DNA of 64,000 bases, taken from Mytilus trossulus (taxonomy: Eukaryota; Mollusca; Bivalvia; Mytilida; Mytilidae). The stretch covers positions 89,150,059 through 89,214,058 of the forward strand of contig NC_086374.1 of the NCBI RefSeq assembly GCF_036588685.1, written 5' to 3'. Position 1 is the first letter of the stretch. Every line of letters begins with the position of its first letter. Below are positions 1 to 11,470 of the stretch, piece by piece. The notes below the pieces were generated by a model. It did not search any database, was not told where the DNA came from, and saw nothing but the letters and a program-made list of their open reading frames with translations. The translations under genes and the position numbers were made by a program.

Positions 1-1570
1 ATAAATTTACCAAATTAATGAAAATTGTTAAAAATTGACTATAAAGGGCAATAACTCCTTAAGGGGTCAATTGACCATTTAGGTCATGTTGACTTATTTG
101 TAGATCTTACTTTGCTGAACATTATTGCTGTTTACAGTTTATCGCTATCTATAATAGTATTCAAGATAACCAAAAACGGCAAAATTTCTTTAAAAATTAC
201 CAATTGGAGGGCAGCAACCCAACAACCAGTTGTCCAATTCATCTGAAAAATTCAGGGCAGATAGATATTGACTTGATTAACAATTTAACTTCTTGTCAGA
301 TTTGCTCTAGATGCTTTGGTTTCATAGTTATAAGCAAAAAACTGCATTTTACCCCTATGTTCTATTTTTAGCCGTGGCGGCCATCTTGGTTGAATGGCCA
401 GGTCATCTGACACATTTTTTAAACTAGATACCCCAAAGATGATTGTGGCCAAGTTTGGATTAATTTGGCCAAGTAGTTTCAGAGGAGAAGATTTTTGTAA
501 AAGATTACTTTAATTAACGAAAAATGGTTAAAAATTGACTATAAAGGGCAATAACTCCTAAACGGGTCAACTGACCATTTTGGTCATGTTGACTTATTTG
601 TAGATCTTACTTTGCTGAACATTATTGCTGTTTACAGTTTATCTCTATCTATAATAATATTCAAGATAATAACCAAAAACAGCAAAATTTCCTCAAAATT
701 ACCAATTCAGGGGCAGCAACCCAACAACCGATTGACGGATTCATCTGAAAATTTTAGAGCAGATAGATCTTGACCTGATAAACATTTTTATTCCATGTCA
801 GATTTCCTCAAAATGCTTTGGTTTTTGAGTTATAAGCCAAAAACTGCATTTTACCCCTTTGTTCTATTTTTAGCCGTGGCGGCCATCTAGGTTGGTTGAC
901 CAGGTCACGCCACACATTTTTTAAACTAGATACCCCAAAGATGATTGTGGCCAAGTTTGGATTAATTTGGCCAAGTAGTTTCAGAGGAGAAGATTTTTGT
1001 AAAAGATTACTTTAATTAACGAAAAATGGTTAAAAATTGACTATAAAGGGCAATAACTCCTTTTTGGTCATGTTGACTTATTTGTAGATCTTACTTTGCT
1101 GAACATTATTGCTGTTTACAGTTTATCTTTAACTATAATAATATTCAAGATAATAACCAAAAACAGCAAAATTTCTTCAAAATTACCAATTCAGGGGCAG
1201 CAACCCAACAACCGATTGACCGATTCATCTGAAAATTTCAGGGCAGATAGATCTTGACCTGATAAACATTTTTACCCCATGTCAGATTTGCTCTAAATGC
1301 TTTGGTTTTTGAGTTATAAGCCAAAAACTGCATTTTACCCCTTTGTTCTATTTTTAGCCGTGGCGGCCATCTTGGTTGGTTGACCAGGTCAAGCCACACA
1401 TTTTTTAAACTAGATACCCCAATGATGATTGTGGCCAAGTTTGGTTTGATTTGGCCCAGTAGTTTCAGAGGAGAAGATTTTTGTAAAAGTTAACGACGAC
1501 GGACGCCGACGACGACGGACGCCAAGTGATGAGAAAAGCTCACTTGGCCCTTCGGGCCAGGTGAGCTAAA
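1..1570. repeat. Three tandem copies of a ~500-bp bivalve dispersed repeat with terminal hairpin
   Basis: A block of about 500 bp recurs with the same register mark (gttaaaaattgac) at 27, 527 and 1028. The first copy is cut by the window edge and the third lacks about 16 bases after its register mark. The array ends in a GACGACGGACGCC-type direct repeat (1495-1523) and a 14-bp-stem, 3-nt-loop hairpin at 1538-1567. I recognise the family from memory as very common in mussel genomes; its class is not certain. The 66-codon minus frame at 1238-1438 lies inside the repeat and is not counted as a gene. Confidence 0.85.
1538..1567. repeat. Terminal hairpin of the ~500-bp repeat
   Basis: AGCTCACTTGGCCC, loop TTC, then GGGCCAGGTGAGCT: a 14-bp stem with one G-T mismatch. 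It marks the right edge of the 500-bp repeat array and could be a transposition or transcription end signal. The role is inferred. Confidence 0.7.
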
Positions 1571-1571
1571 A

Positions 1572-1781
1572 AGGGATATCAGTTGGATATGGGATGTGCA
1601 TTTTTCTGTTAAATCATTTCTTGTAGCCTTCACCCATTTTCTCAAAAATTTGGCTAAAAAGACTGACTTGATTGGTAATAAAATACAGAGAAGATGGAAC
1701 TATGTTGAAAAACTTGTGTCTATTCCATTTGATTTGAACAATAAAATAGTTGACACAGTAAAGGTTTCTGACACAGAATGA
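1572..1781 (+). other. Unassigned 61-codon open frame, possible terminal exon
   Basis: An open frame runs from the repeat edge to a TGA at 1779-1781. There is no ATG at its beginning (the apparent start is GTG at 1596). The composition looks protein-like, with mixed aromatic, basic and acidic residues, but I do not recognise it. It lies on the strand opposite ACADM, inside the presumed ACADM intron 4. It could be a remnant of another gene's last exon or chance. Confidence 0.15.
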
Positions 1782-2094
1782 ATTGTTGTAATGAACTTAA
1801 ATTTTTTTTTTTACTTTTTTTTTGAGCAATTCACTATGCTGTTGAATATTAATCCTCTCACAAATATTTGAAGAAATTTCTTTTTCATTTTGAAATATGA
1901 AATAAGAAAAATTTACCCCCCCTTTTTTTCATCTCACCCTTTCCCTTATTCCAAAAATGATTTCACTTTATATTTCTAATGGAGTTTGCAACAATAACTA
2001 CTAATCTAAATACATCATAAAGTATTAAAATATAAAATATCATACATTCATGGTACAAAATTAATGTTAATTAGACCATTGGTTTTCCCGTTTG

Positions 2095-2265
2095 AATGGT
2101 TTTACACTAGTAATTTTGGGGCCCTTTATAGCTTGTTGTTCGGTGTGAGCCAAGGCTCCTTGTTGAAGGTCGTACTTTAACCTATAATGATTTACTTTTA
2201 AAATTGTTATTTGGATGGAGAGTTGTCTCATTGGCACTCACACCACATCTTCCTATATCTATTTA
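2095..2265 (+). repeat. Mussel dispersed repeat (short 'gagagttgtctcattggca' family), diverged copy
   Basis: Shares the ordered words 'gttgaaggt', 'gagagttgtctcattggca' and 'accacatctt' with copies at 7380-7545, 7635-7785, 60085-60175 and a minus-strand fragment near 9065-9110. Non-coding. Confidence 0.7.
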
Positions 2266-2550
2266 ACTAATAAAAATTGATTACTAAAAAATTACTCATT
2301 GTAAATACACAATTTTTTCACAGAAAAGTTTGATTATATCAAATTTTCAATACTTTGTCATTTTTCGCTTGTATCACATATTTTGGTTATAATTCTAGAA
2401 CTAGATTTCAACGAGACTGAAACATCAGAAGAATACATCCTTAAATCGAATGTGTACAACTGAAAATATGTGACAGTGTTTGACATTTAGATGATATAGG
2501 TTTTTCGGCACACTGATTCTGAGGCACTGAAAAATCTGATTACAATTCAT

Positions 2551-3999
2551 CTGCTTACCATATTCCTGAGGTATGTGCATGTTAACTCATCCTAGTTCCC
2601 ATGTAACCTCATCTACTTACCATATTCCTGAGGTATGTGCATGTTGACTAATCCTAGTTCCCATGTAACTTCATCTACTTACCATATTCCTGAGATATGT
2701 GCATGTTGACTAATCCTAGTTCCCATGTAACCTCATCTACTTACCATATTCCTGAGGTATGTGCATGTTGACTAATCCTAGTTCCCATGTAACTTCATCT
2801 ACTTACCATATTCCTGAGATATGTGCATGTTGACTAATCCTAGTTCCCATGTAACCTCATCTACTTACCATATTCCTGAGGTATGTGCATGTTGACTAAT
2901 CCTAGTTCCCATGTAACCTCATCTACTTACCATATTCCTGAGGTATGTGCATGTTGACTAATCCTAGTTCCCATGTAACCTCATCTACTTACCATATTCC
3001 TGAGGTATGTGCATGTTGACTAATCCTAGTTCCCATGTAACCTCATCTACTTACCATATTCCTGAGGTATGTGCATGTTGACTAATCCTAGTTCCCATGT
3101 AACTTCATCTACTTACCATATTCCTGAGATATGTGCATGTTGACTAATCCTAGTTCCCATGTAACCTCATCTACTTACCATATTCCTGAGGTATGTGCAT
3201 GTTGACTAATCCTAGTTCCCATGTAACCTCATCTACTTACCATATTCCTGAGGTATGTGCATGTTGACTAATCCTAGTTCCCATGTAACCTCATCTACTT
3301 ACCATATTCCTGAGGTATGTGCATGTTGACTAATCCTAGTTCCCATGTAACCTCATCTACTTACCATATTCCTGAGGTATGTGCATGTTGACTAATCCTA
3401 GTTCCCATGTAACCTCATCTACTTACCATATTCCTGAGGTATGTGCATGTTGACTAATCCTAGTTCCCATGTAACCTCATCTACTTACCATATTCCTGAG
3501 ATATGTGCATGTTGACTAATCCTAGTTCCCATGTAACCTTATCTACTTACCATATTCCTGAGGTATGTGCATGTTGGCTTATCATAGTTCCCATGCATAT
3601 ATATATATATGTAACCTCATCTACTTACCATATTCCTGAGGTATGTGCATGTTGACTAATCCTAGTTCCCATGTAACCTCATCTACTTACAATATTCCTG
3701 AGGTATGTGCATGTTGACTAATCCTAGTTCCCATGTAACCTCATCTACTTACCATATTCCTGAGATATGTGCATGTTGACTAATCCTAGTTCCCATGTAA
3801 CCTCATCTACTTACCATATTCCTGAGATATGTGCATGTTGACTAATCCTAGTTCCCATGTAACCTTATCTACTTACCATATTCCTGAGGTATGTGCATGT
3901 TGACTAATCATAGTTCCCATGCATATATATATATATGTAACCTCATCTACTTACCATATTCCTGAGGTATGTGCATGTTGACTAATCCGAGTTCCCATG
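2551..3999. repeat. 62-bp minisatellite, 23 copies, derived from ACADM exon 4 plus its splice donor
   Basis: The unit length is exactly 62 bp. Unit starts (ctacttacca) run from 2551 to 3947. Two units carry an extra 16-bp CA(TA)n insert, at about 3595-3611 and 3931-3947; removing these, the distance divides into 22 whole units plus the last. Read on the minus strand, each unit is 42 bp of ACADM exon 4 ([15 protein letters not shown] codons) followed by 20 bp of intron beginning GTAAGT. The copy next to the real exon has CTCGG where the others have CTAGG. Variants occur in linked pairs (cttcatc with gagatatg), suggesting expansion by multi-unit steps. Confidence 0.95.
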
Positions 4000-4024
4000 C
4001 CTTCTTTACAACTTCCCAGGGATA
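3955..4024 (-). CDS. ACADM: ACADM coding exon 4
   Basis: Acceptor ...tttacag at 4025-4031, donor GTAAGT from 3954 downward. 70 bp: 23 codons plus one base. It starts TATCCCTGG (Tyr-Pro-Trp) directly after TGE of exon 3. Only the first 28 bp are unique; from CATGGGAAC onward the sequence is the template of the minisatellite. Reading through the donor gives Gly-Lys-stop, so splicing must use this first donor, or one that does not retain intron sequence, to keep the frame. Confidence 0.92.
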
Positions 4025-7000
4025 CTGTAAATAGAAACATTATGATTATATGTTACAAAATTAGTTTCAGACCTCATTCAACCTAAACCGACAACCTAAA
4101 AAAAACCCGAAACATTAAAAAATCTCTCATTTTTAAATGATTCACATTGTAACTTAATTTTGGTATTTGTCATGTAAAAATTAACAAAAATTGGTAAAAA
4201 ACATGTTATTTATTGCCCATAATTTCTAATATAAAATCATTTTTGTTTATATCTATTTGCAAATATAAAACTAAAATGTTTGAATACTGTTAAGTAACCT
4301 TTCAAAATATGTTCTTATGATGTGAGTCTCCCCCTTTAGACCCCTTATCATATGATCAACAAATGGCTTTTGAAAGCTCAAATTGTGTTGGTTTGTTTTG
4401 CAGTGTTGTTTTTTTTTATAAACTTGCTCAAATTTCAAAAAAAGATAACACATTTACAAGTTCAGTTTCTGCTTAATTTTTTCATCAGCTCACTTATTTT
4501 ATCATAAAACTGTGTTACCAGTAAACTTAATTTGTGACCATTAAATCACCAATTGATGCCACAGAGCTGAAAATACAATATACAGTTATCTCCATTCTAA
4601 TGAAACTGACAGAAAACATTGTCAATTCATACATTTAAAATCTGCCATATGTCGTCTGCGCTTGCCTGTACGTTTTCATAGCATCAATTGCCAATTGATG
4701 CCATGAAAATTGGTGACGTTATCCAATCAAAATGAACATTACAAACAATGTTGCATTAGAATTATGATTATTCAGGCTGTGTTTCTTACCTCCCCTGTTT
4801 GATCATGATGTGCTGCGACTGGTATGATTTCTTCTCTGGCAAACTTTCTTGCAGTCTGTTGATATTCTTTCTGTTCATCTGATAAATCTGAAATAGAGGG
4901 TTTGAGCTCATTCTCAATGTCAGATATTTCTTTATAAAGTTCAAAGTTCTTTATTTTCCAATTAAGGGCCCCTGACGGGACATAATGACATTAATACACA
5001 ATACATTCTGATTCTTAACACATAAACATATAATGAAGATAAAATCAAAATTTCAATTCACATGAAGAGAATATAATATCATAGAATATATATACATTTG
5101 TATCATATAAAATGTCACAACATAAAACAATTGTTATGGTTATTATTTGTTCTTTGGTTTTTATTTCTGCCATGCCAGAGTGCCAGCAAAAATAGTTTAA
5201 TAATTTATTAATTCACCATATTAAATGAAGAATGGAAATAGTTTGCTAACAGAGGTCCACCTCGTCTCTTATCCATAAAAATAAGTTGAAGGAATAAATA
5301 ATACAAGTCATTAAAATGGAAAAGAGACCAAGGGCAAATGCACTTGGACATGATAGTAAGTGGAATTTTGGAAACCGTCTTAACCTCCACATGACTAGTG
5401 CACAAAAGTAAAAAAAATATTGTTCTCTTTAATGCAGAATTCACCATATATACATTGTAAGATACTAAAATGTAAATGTAACTTTAACTGTAAAATGTGT
5501 AAGGTCTCAATAACTCTGACCGCTGTAATGGTAAGGATTATGGTAATACTTCTCATTGTTGAGGAGTTAATCAAAGTCTATATCTGATAAGATTACTTAT
5601 TGTTGAAGAGTAAATCAGAGTCAATATCTGATAAGATTACTTATTGTTGAAGAGTAAATCAGAGTCAATATCTGGTAACTCGGAAATGAAGAGTTGGAAT
5701 TAGGGTCAGATTATGCCTAGTATGCTTAATTGCTGGGGTCATACAACTTGAAAATGTAGATGAAGAGTTTGATTTAGGTGTAACTATACTGCTAATCTTG
5801 GGGACCTGATGGGAAAATAAATTATTTATGTTTGTAGTTTTAGGGTAGATGTTTGGTCAGACTCTGGAAGGAAAAATAAGTGTAACAGTCACATTACTTT
5901 CTGATGATAGTTTTGGTTAGGATTGGAATATTCTAGGATGCATAAACATGGTAAAGAATTGCAACAAAGCATGGTCAATTAAAACTGTCACAAAGGATAA
6001 GAATAAATTAGGGAATGATAATACTGAAAAGTACTTCTTTTTCGAAAAAAAAAAAAAAAGGAATTTTGCATATATGTCATGTCTTTAAAAAACTTAAATA
6101 TTTACACAAGTCCAACAGTTAATGACAAAATGTAAGAATCATACATAACAACATTGTTCTATGTTTTTGTTCCAATGTTTTGATAGAAACACTTCAGTAC
6201 TAATACATTATTGTATATTACCAAAAGAGAAACCTCTGGAATTTGCTGTGTCTGGAACTGTTCCAAAGGCTCTAGCTGCTTTACATAAGCTTTGCTTTCC
6301 TTGTCGAATCAATCCTTGAGACACCTAAAAAAAACCATACAAAGTAAATCTCTTCAGTATTTTTTTTTCACATAAGCTGATAGCTGGATAAATAGTCTTT
6401 TATTTCTTGATTTTGGTGACCTACTTTTCATGAGTTAATAATAAAAGAAACAATAAAAAAATTATGCAAACTATGTTTTTTTTTGTCCTCTAGTTTCTAA
6501 ATTAGCAGTTAAAATCAGTCAAAAACATTTTGAGAAATGCATTTTTGATCTACATGTACATTTGTGTACCTTCAAAAAGACTACATACATGACATAAATT
6601 GTACATGTACATGTATGCATGTTCATTAGTCATGTTAGTGGAGGTCTATCATAAAATTGAGAATGGAAATGGGGAATGTGTCAAAAAGACAACAACCCGA
6701 CCAAATAAAAAAAAAAAGGGAAGGTCACCAACAGGTCTTCAATGTAGCGAGAAATTCCTGCATCCGGAGGCGTCCTTCAGCTGGCCCCTAAACAAATAGA
6801 TACTAGTCCAGTGAAAATGAACGCCATACTAATTTCCAAATTGTACACAAGAAACTAAAATTAAAATAATACAAGACTAACAAAGGCCAGAGGCTCCTGA
6901 CTTGGGACAGACGCAAAAATGCGGCGGGGTTAAACATGTTTGTGAGATCTCAACCCCCCCCCTATACCTCTAACCAATGTAGAAAAGTAAACGCATAACA

Positions 7001-8637
7001 ATACGCACATTAAAATTCAGTTAAAGAGAAGTCTGAGTCTGATGTCAGAAGATGTAACCAAAGAAAAATAAACAAAATGACAATAATACATAAATAACAA
7101 CAGACTACTAGCGGTTAACTGACATGCCAGCTCCAAACTTCCATTAAACTGACTGAAAGATTATGTTTTCATCATACAAATGTATGAATAAAAAATTAAA
7201 TGACTATATACCCTTATTTAAATATTATTTTAACATTGAACAACAACTAACTGATAAAACCTAAAAACTTCCTCTGTATTCTTATTTAATTGACATGTAC
7301 TTGTATATATATTGAGATGTTTCATTTTTTTTTTTATATAAATATAAAGTCTTTTAGTGTTCTTGTTTGAATTATTTTACATTTTCGTTTCAGGGCCTAT
7401 TGTAGCTGACTTTGGGGTATGGTCTTTGCTCATTGTTGAAGGCTGTATGGTGACATATAGTTGTTAATTTCTGTGTCATTTTGGTCTCTTGTGGAGAGTT
7501 GTCTCATTGGCAATCATAAATGTACCACATCTTCTTTTTTAAATTTATGTGATTCAGATAAATGTAATTAACCAAACTTTATTACATGTATACTACTTAT
7601 ATAAATAAGGCCTGAGTTTTCTTGTGTGAATTGTTTTACATTGTCATTTCTTGGCCTTTTATAGCTGACTATGCGGTATTGGCTTTGCTCATTGTTGAAG
7701 GCCATTTAGTTGTTATTTTCTGTGTCATTTTGTTCTGTTGTGGAGAGTTGTTTCATGGGCAATCATACCACATCTTTTTTTTTTTTATATATTTATGTAA
7801 TTTAGATAATTGTAATTACAAATGAATGAACCAATCATTATTACATGTATTGTCTGTGTTATGATGGTTGTCACCAATTTCAAGGGGGAAACAGTTTCAA
7901 AAAGTGCTTGTTCAGAAATTACAAAAAATCTGTTAGGTTTTGTTCTTAAACCATTGAAAACCGTAGCTGCGAAAACGTAGCTCTTAAGGTCCTTTTGATG
8001 ATTTTTGCGGACCAAAAAAAAATCAAAAGGACAATAGAGCTACGTTTTTGCAGCTATGTAAACCGTGTAAACAGGGTATGTTTTTTTATTAGACATAAGC
8101 AAAAGAAACGATTAATTTTAACAAATTTGCTTATTAAGGTTTTACATAATGTAATTCTTAAGGTTAAAATGTTTCTACTAAGATACTATCTGAGAAAATG
8201 GAGGTGCATTGTGGTATTTCTAGAGACCAGCTGTAATGTCATATCAAATATTTATATAATCAAAACTTGCAGTGTTATGTAAAAGTCAGGAGACCAAAGT
8301 CAACCTCACACCAGTGCAAGCGATATATTGTTCTTATAATTCATATCTTCAAATGCATTTTAAAAGTGTTGATCGTAAGCATATATAGAACAACTCAAAA
8401 ACCGACTGGAAATTATGCAACTCATCATGTTCATATTACATAAATTTGTCAGTTTATGCCAAATTGTGGTCGTGTAGTTCTACCAAACCAATGTTGTTGT
8501 GTTTAATATTATACAAAGAAAATTAGTACGAACAAAACCAGCATATGTGCTATATGTTCACATGTATCGTAAGCTTTTCAAAATATTTAAGGAATATATA
8601 AACAATGATAAGTTACCTTCGACAACGACATTGCCAT
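3955..8637 (-). CDS. ACADM: Medium-chain acyl-CoA dehydrogenase, mitochondrial; N-terminal four exons (partial gene)
   Basis: Mitochondrial flavoenzyme that catalyses the first step of beta-oxidation of medium-chain acyl-CoAs, passing electrons to ETF. Coding exons on the minus strand: 8617-8637, 6222-6324, 4790-4887 and 3955-4024. All have AG acceptors and GT donors, and the phases join without a break (21+103+98+70 bp). The N-terminus is basic and lacks acidic residues, fitting a mitochondrial presequence. It is followed by [14 protein letters not shown], then the diagnostic [16 protein letters not shown] and [17 protein letters not shown], matching the start of the ACADM catalytic domain. 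Codons seen cover about 97 residues; the family has about 420. The rest must lie left of position 1, because I found no exon 5 in 1-2550. Exon 4 carries the minisatellite. The family call rests on remembered vertebrate ACADM sequence and is strong; the shorter exon 1 is less certain. Confidence 0.92.
4569..4766. repeat. MITE-like fragment in ACADM intron 3
   Basis: Begins with 'cagttatctccattctaatg' and ends 'gttgcattagaat', the same ends as the larger insertion at 18332-18883. Inverted ATTCTAATG / GCATTAGAAT bound about 170 bp. It is intronic. Confidence 0.6.
4790..4887 (-). CDS. ACADM: ACADM coding exon 3
   Basis: 98 bp between the acceptor ctatttcag (4888-4896) and the donor GTAAGA (4789 downward). 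With the last G of exon 2 it encodes 33 residues, including [16 protein letters not shown], the most conserved N-terminal stretch of ACADM. Confidence 0.95.
5545..5672. repeat. 44-bp tandem repeat, three copies
   Basis: Starts at 5552, 5596 and 5640 (ctYattgttgaRgagtWaatc). It lies in ACADM intron 2. The second and third copies are nearly identical; the first is more diverged. Confidence 0.8.
6222..6324 (-). CDS. ACADM: ACADM coding exon 2
   Basis: 103 bp, acceptor ttttttttag, donor GTAATA. It encodes the remainder of the presequence and ends GFSF plus one base, completed as Asp by exon 3, aligning with the GFSFEFTEQQ start of mature ACADM. A closer GT in AGGTTTCTC would remove GFSF and shift the frame, so the GTAATA donor is preferred. 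Confidence 0.88.
6640..7165 (+). repeat. Mussel dispersed repeat ('acaacaacccgaccaaa' family), ~525 bp
   Basis: I recognise this from memory as a very common mussel repeat. It contains fixed words such as 'aggtcttcaatgtagcg' and 'ggcggggttaaacatg'. It lies in ACADM intron 1. Diverged fragments occur at 46450-46580 (plus) and 60485-60585 (minus). The 66-codon frame at its left edge is part of the repeat. Confidence 0.8.
7380..7785 (+). repeat. Two copies of the short mussel repeat in ACADM intron 1
   Basis: Copies at 7380-7545 and 7635-7785 share the words 'tatagctgact', 'tttgctcattgttgaaggc' and 'gagagttgt' in the same order. The 67-codon frame at 7622 lies inside the second copy. Confidence 0.75.
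7961..8060. repeat. Foldback (hairpin) MITE-like element
   Basis: The left arm (cgtagctgcgaaaacgtagctct) is matched in reverse by the right arm ending tacgtttttgcagctatg. The loop region holds a second inverted pair, tccttttgat / atcaaaagga. It lies in ACADM intron 1. Confidence 0.75.
8617..8637 (-). CDS. ACADM: ACADM coding exon 1 (start codon)
   Basis: ATG at 8637 downward, context aaaaATGGC, encoding M-A-M-S-L-S-K, then donor GTAACT (8616 downward). The phase is 0 and joins exon 2 in frame. A second in-frame ATG follows two codons later. The exon is very short and is inferred from phase, donor and presequence composition, so it is less certain than exons 2-4. The untranslated part of the exon and the promoter would lie above 8637; I see no clear TATA box. 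Confidence 0.6.
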
Positions 8638-11470
8638 TTTTTTCAAAACTTAAAACTGTAGTCACATGACTTACACCAGAGATACAACTAATAACATAAG
8701 TACATAATTAATACCCTAGAACAGCAACGTCCCATTGAGCGCTAGCTTAATACCAAGTAATTTCAGCAAGTACAATACTAGGCACCCCTAATTGCATATG
8801 GTCTTTACGACTTAAGTACAGCTCTTTGTAAGAACCAAGCAGGGTGCCGTATACATGTGATTTATGAGGGTTTCAGATTTTATCTATAAATGGCCTAGTA
8901 GAAGCAGTAACTGAATAAAAGTATCATGGCTTAAATTAAAACAAGGCCAGTTTTTCTTTTTTCTTCTGGGAATAACAATTTTAACATTACCGAATATTTT
9001 ATAAATAGTCCTAGATATTCGAAATACTGAAGTAAAAATCATCTACTTTATAGTGCTGCGGGTTATGGTATTTATAATAGATATAGGAAGATGTGGTGTG
9101 AGTGCCATAAGTTTATTTAAGCCTTTCAATCGGTAAGCAGTCTATGTAACATTATATGAATACTTTTTTTTTTATAACCAAGAGACATGATAAAATAAGC
9201 CGTATATGTATGTTAATAATGCACATTGCCTTTTCACGTATATTGATTTGAACAAATTTCGGATATCTTATTTATAACCGTTGATACTAAAACGCATATA
9301 CATTTGTATATTAAGAATATTAAAGGTCAACTGAGATGATCTGACAGGAACAATCAGTGAACATTCATTGGCTCGCTATTATAATATATCAGCATTTCAT
9401 GTGCACTATAGACGAAATGACACCGAATAAGTCAGCGAGATGACCTCTGAACACTGCCGATGTTCTCATAACCTGATACAATCACAAAAATAAACACAAA
9501 TAGATAGGGAGCACGTGCAACCGCACTTTTCAAGATCTGTTTGATTCATGTGATAGTTTAAACATATTCATGTAAGGCCTCCCTTGTTAACACACAAGGT
9601 GGTCATTCTTTTCTGATTTATGAATGGTCTGGATGAATATATGAACAACCAACTCTCCCTAAAGGTAAAACTAAAGGTTACATGATGATTACGGATTGGC
9701 CTGATTAAAAGAAGCTGCATTTTTGACTTGCAAGGTAATAATGCTACAGTGATTTATTGTTTTTAGTTTAGCTTCGACGATATTAAACCAAACAGACTGT
9801 TAATTTTTTTTTACCCTGTTGTATAAATCTTTGGGAAAAAAAATCATATTTGTTCAAAAGTCGTATCTAAAACCCCTTTAGCTGTAACAAGTTCTATAGA
9901 TACGCTTTTGATTAAGGCTCATAACGTGGTCATTGTAAGGACAAAACAATCCAGAATAAATCAGTATCGTCTACTTAAAGCATTTTGATCCGAGCGTTAT
10001 ATTTGCGAAAAACCGTCACATGATTACTTTGAGAAGTTGAGTGTGAATGTAGTTACACTTATAAGTGTTAAAATAGACATCAGATCATATATCACATGGC
10101 ACAAGTTCATTATTTTAATTGTATATTGTGATAATTGCATCAAAATAATTTTTTCCAATTCATTTCCTTAAAATAGATCTCCTTCTGCGTGATCTAATTT
10201 GGTTTCATAATTTTGAATGATACGGATGTACTTATTTGGACACTTAGTTCATATCTTTGAATATGATGCAATGAACTCATCCGTTACAACACCCTATTAT
10301 CAACTACATGCATACTTTTATTAAACGTAACAAATAACAAAAATAAAATGTGTGTAGTACTAGTATACGATTGCAACATACGTTGTATTGAATAGCAATC
10401 AGAATGGCACACAACACGTTGCTTTATAAAATACGATAGTAAAAAACAATTTTTTTGAACAGAAATCTTAAACCCAGATTCTATTGAATTTCCCGTAGCG
10501 TGTGTGTCCGTCGCCAGTCATCACAGATCAAACAGAACGTATATGTGATATTTCCCGTAGCGATAGCCGATTATGTGTGCGAAACAACTCATAGAAAATT
10601 TCGGTCATCGCCAGTTTTCATAATCTGATGGATATAATACTTGTTTTCAACTGGTACAAAATTGACAGTAAAGTTAAACGCTGAAATTTGATTTTTTTTT
10701 TATAATTGTGATCTGTCCACCTCTATGTTTTCCTTATTCAACAATACAAATTTGAAGAATAAAACCCGTCGTCCGTAACATTTTGAAGGAATGATTCCAT
10801 ATTCACCTGAGACTACTATAACACATGTTATAGTAGTCTCAGTATTCAACAATCAGGAAACTGAAATTATATCTTTTCTCTTCAACTTTTGTTCTCAACC
10901 GTCATGATTTGAGTCAGACATAACTGTATCTGTAACATGTTGGATAGCTGTAGATGCGTCCAAGATAGTCCCCAAACTTTTAATCATTTAGCGAAAGAAC
11001 CTCATCTGTACAGCGGAGAGTGAAGTTAAAGTGTTATGCTAACTTCATTAATCATAAGAAGCTGCTGTATGAAGTATGCCACATACGAATAATGAAACAA
11101 CTCGGCAAGATGGAGAGCATAGTTTGTTCACATGAAAAAGGCCATTATTTCATGTGTTTGTTATATACACGTCAACCAAACGATATCTAAGTACATGGCC
11201 ATCTTGATTTGTGACATAATTAATAATATTTCTCAATTCAATATTTTGATGATTAAAAAAACCAATACATTCTTGAATATTTGTGGAATGAAACTCAAAA
11301 TATTCATGTGTTTGGATCATACAAATGGAAAACTGTTTTACTCAGTTAGAAAAAAAGAAGGGATTAAAGGGGTGGGTGGGGTGGGGTGGGGATTGTAGGG
11401 TCTGGAGGGTTAAACTTCCAAATTTCCAAATTCTTTTTATCTGGGGCTTTTTGACTAATAAGTATTGAAA
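8638..11470. other. Non-coding stretch upstream of ACADM
   Basis: No exon or recognisable gene seen. It holds a fragment of the short mussel repeat (about 9065-9110, minus) and a perfect palindrome at 10807-10842. A 14-base word (atttcccgtagcga-like) is repeated near 10490 and 10550. The frames near 11132-11572 look like chance. Confidence 0.5.
10807..10842. repeat. Perfect 16-bp-arm palindrome
   Basis: Arms CTGAGACTACTATAAC and GTTATAGTAGTCTCAG around a 4-nt loop ACAT. It has no neighbours suggesting a terminator, and is probably a small foldback element. Confidence 0.85.

Noticed and set aside
2551..3999. CRISPR-like array of regularly spaced repeats
   Set aside because: The whole 62-bp unit is repeated with no variable spacer, in a eukaryotic intron; it is a minisatellite.
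6232..6324. Alternative donor AG/GTTTCT for ACADM exon 2
   Set aside because: It would delete the conserved GFSF and break the frame with exon 3; GTAATA at 6221 downward keeps both.
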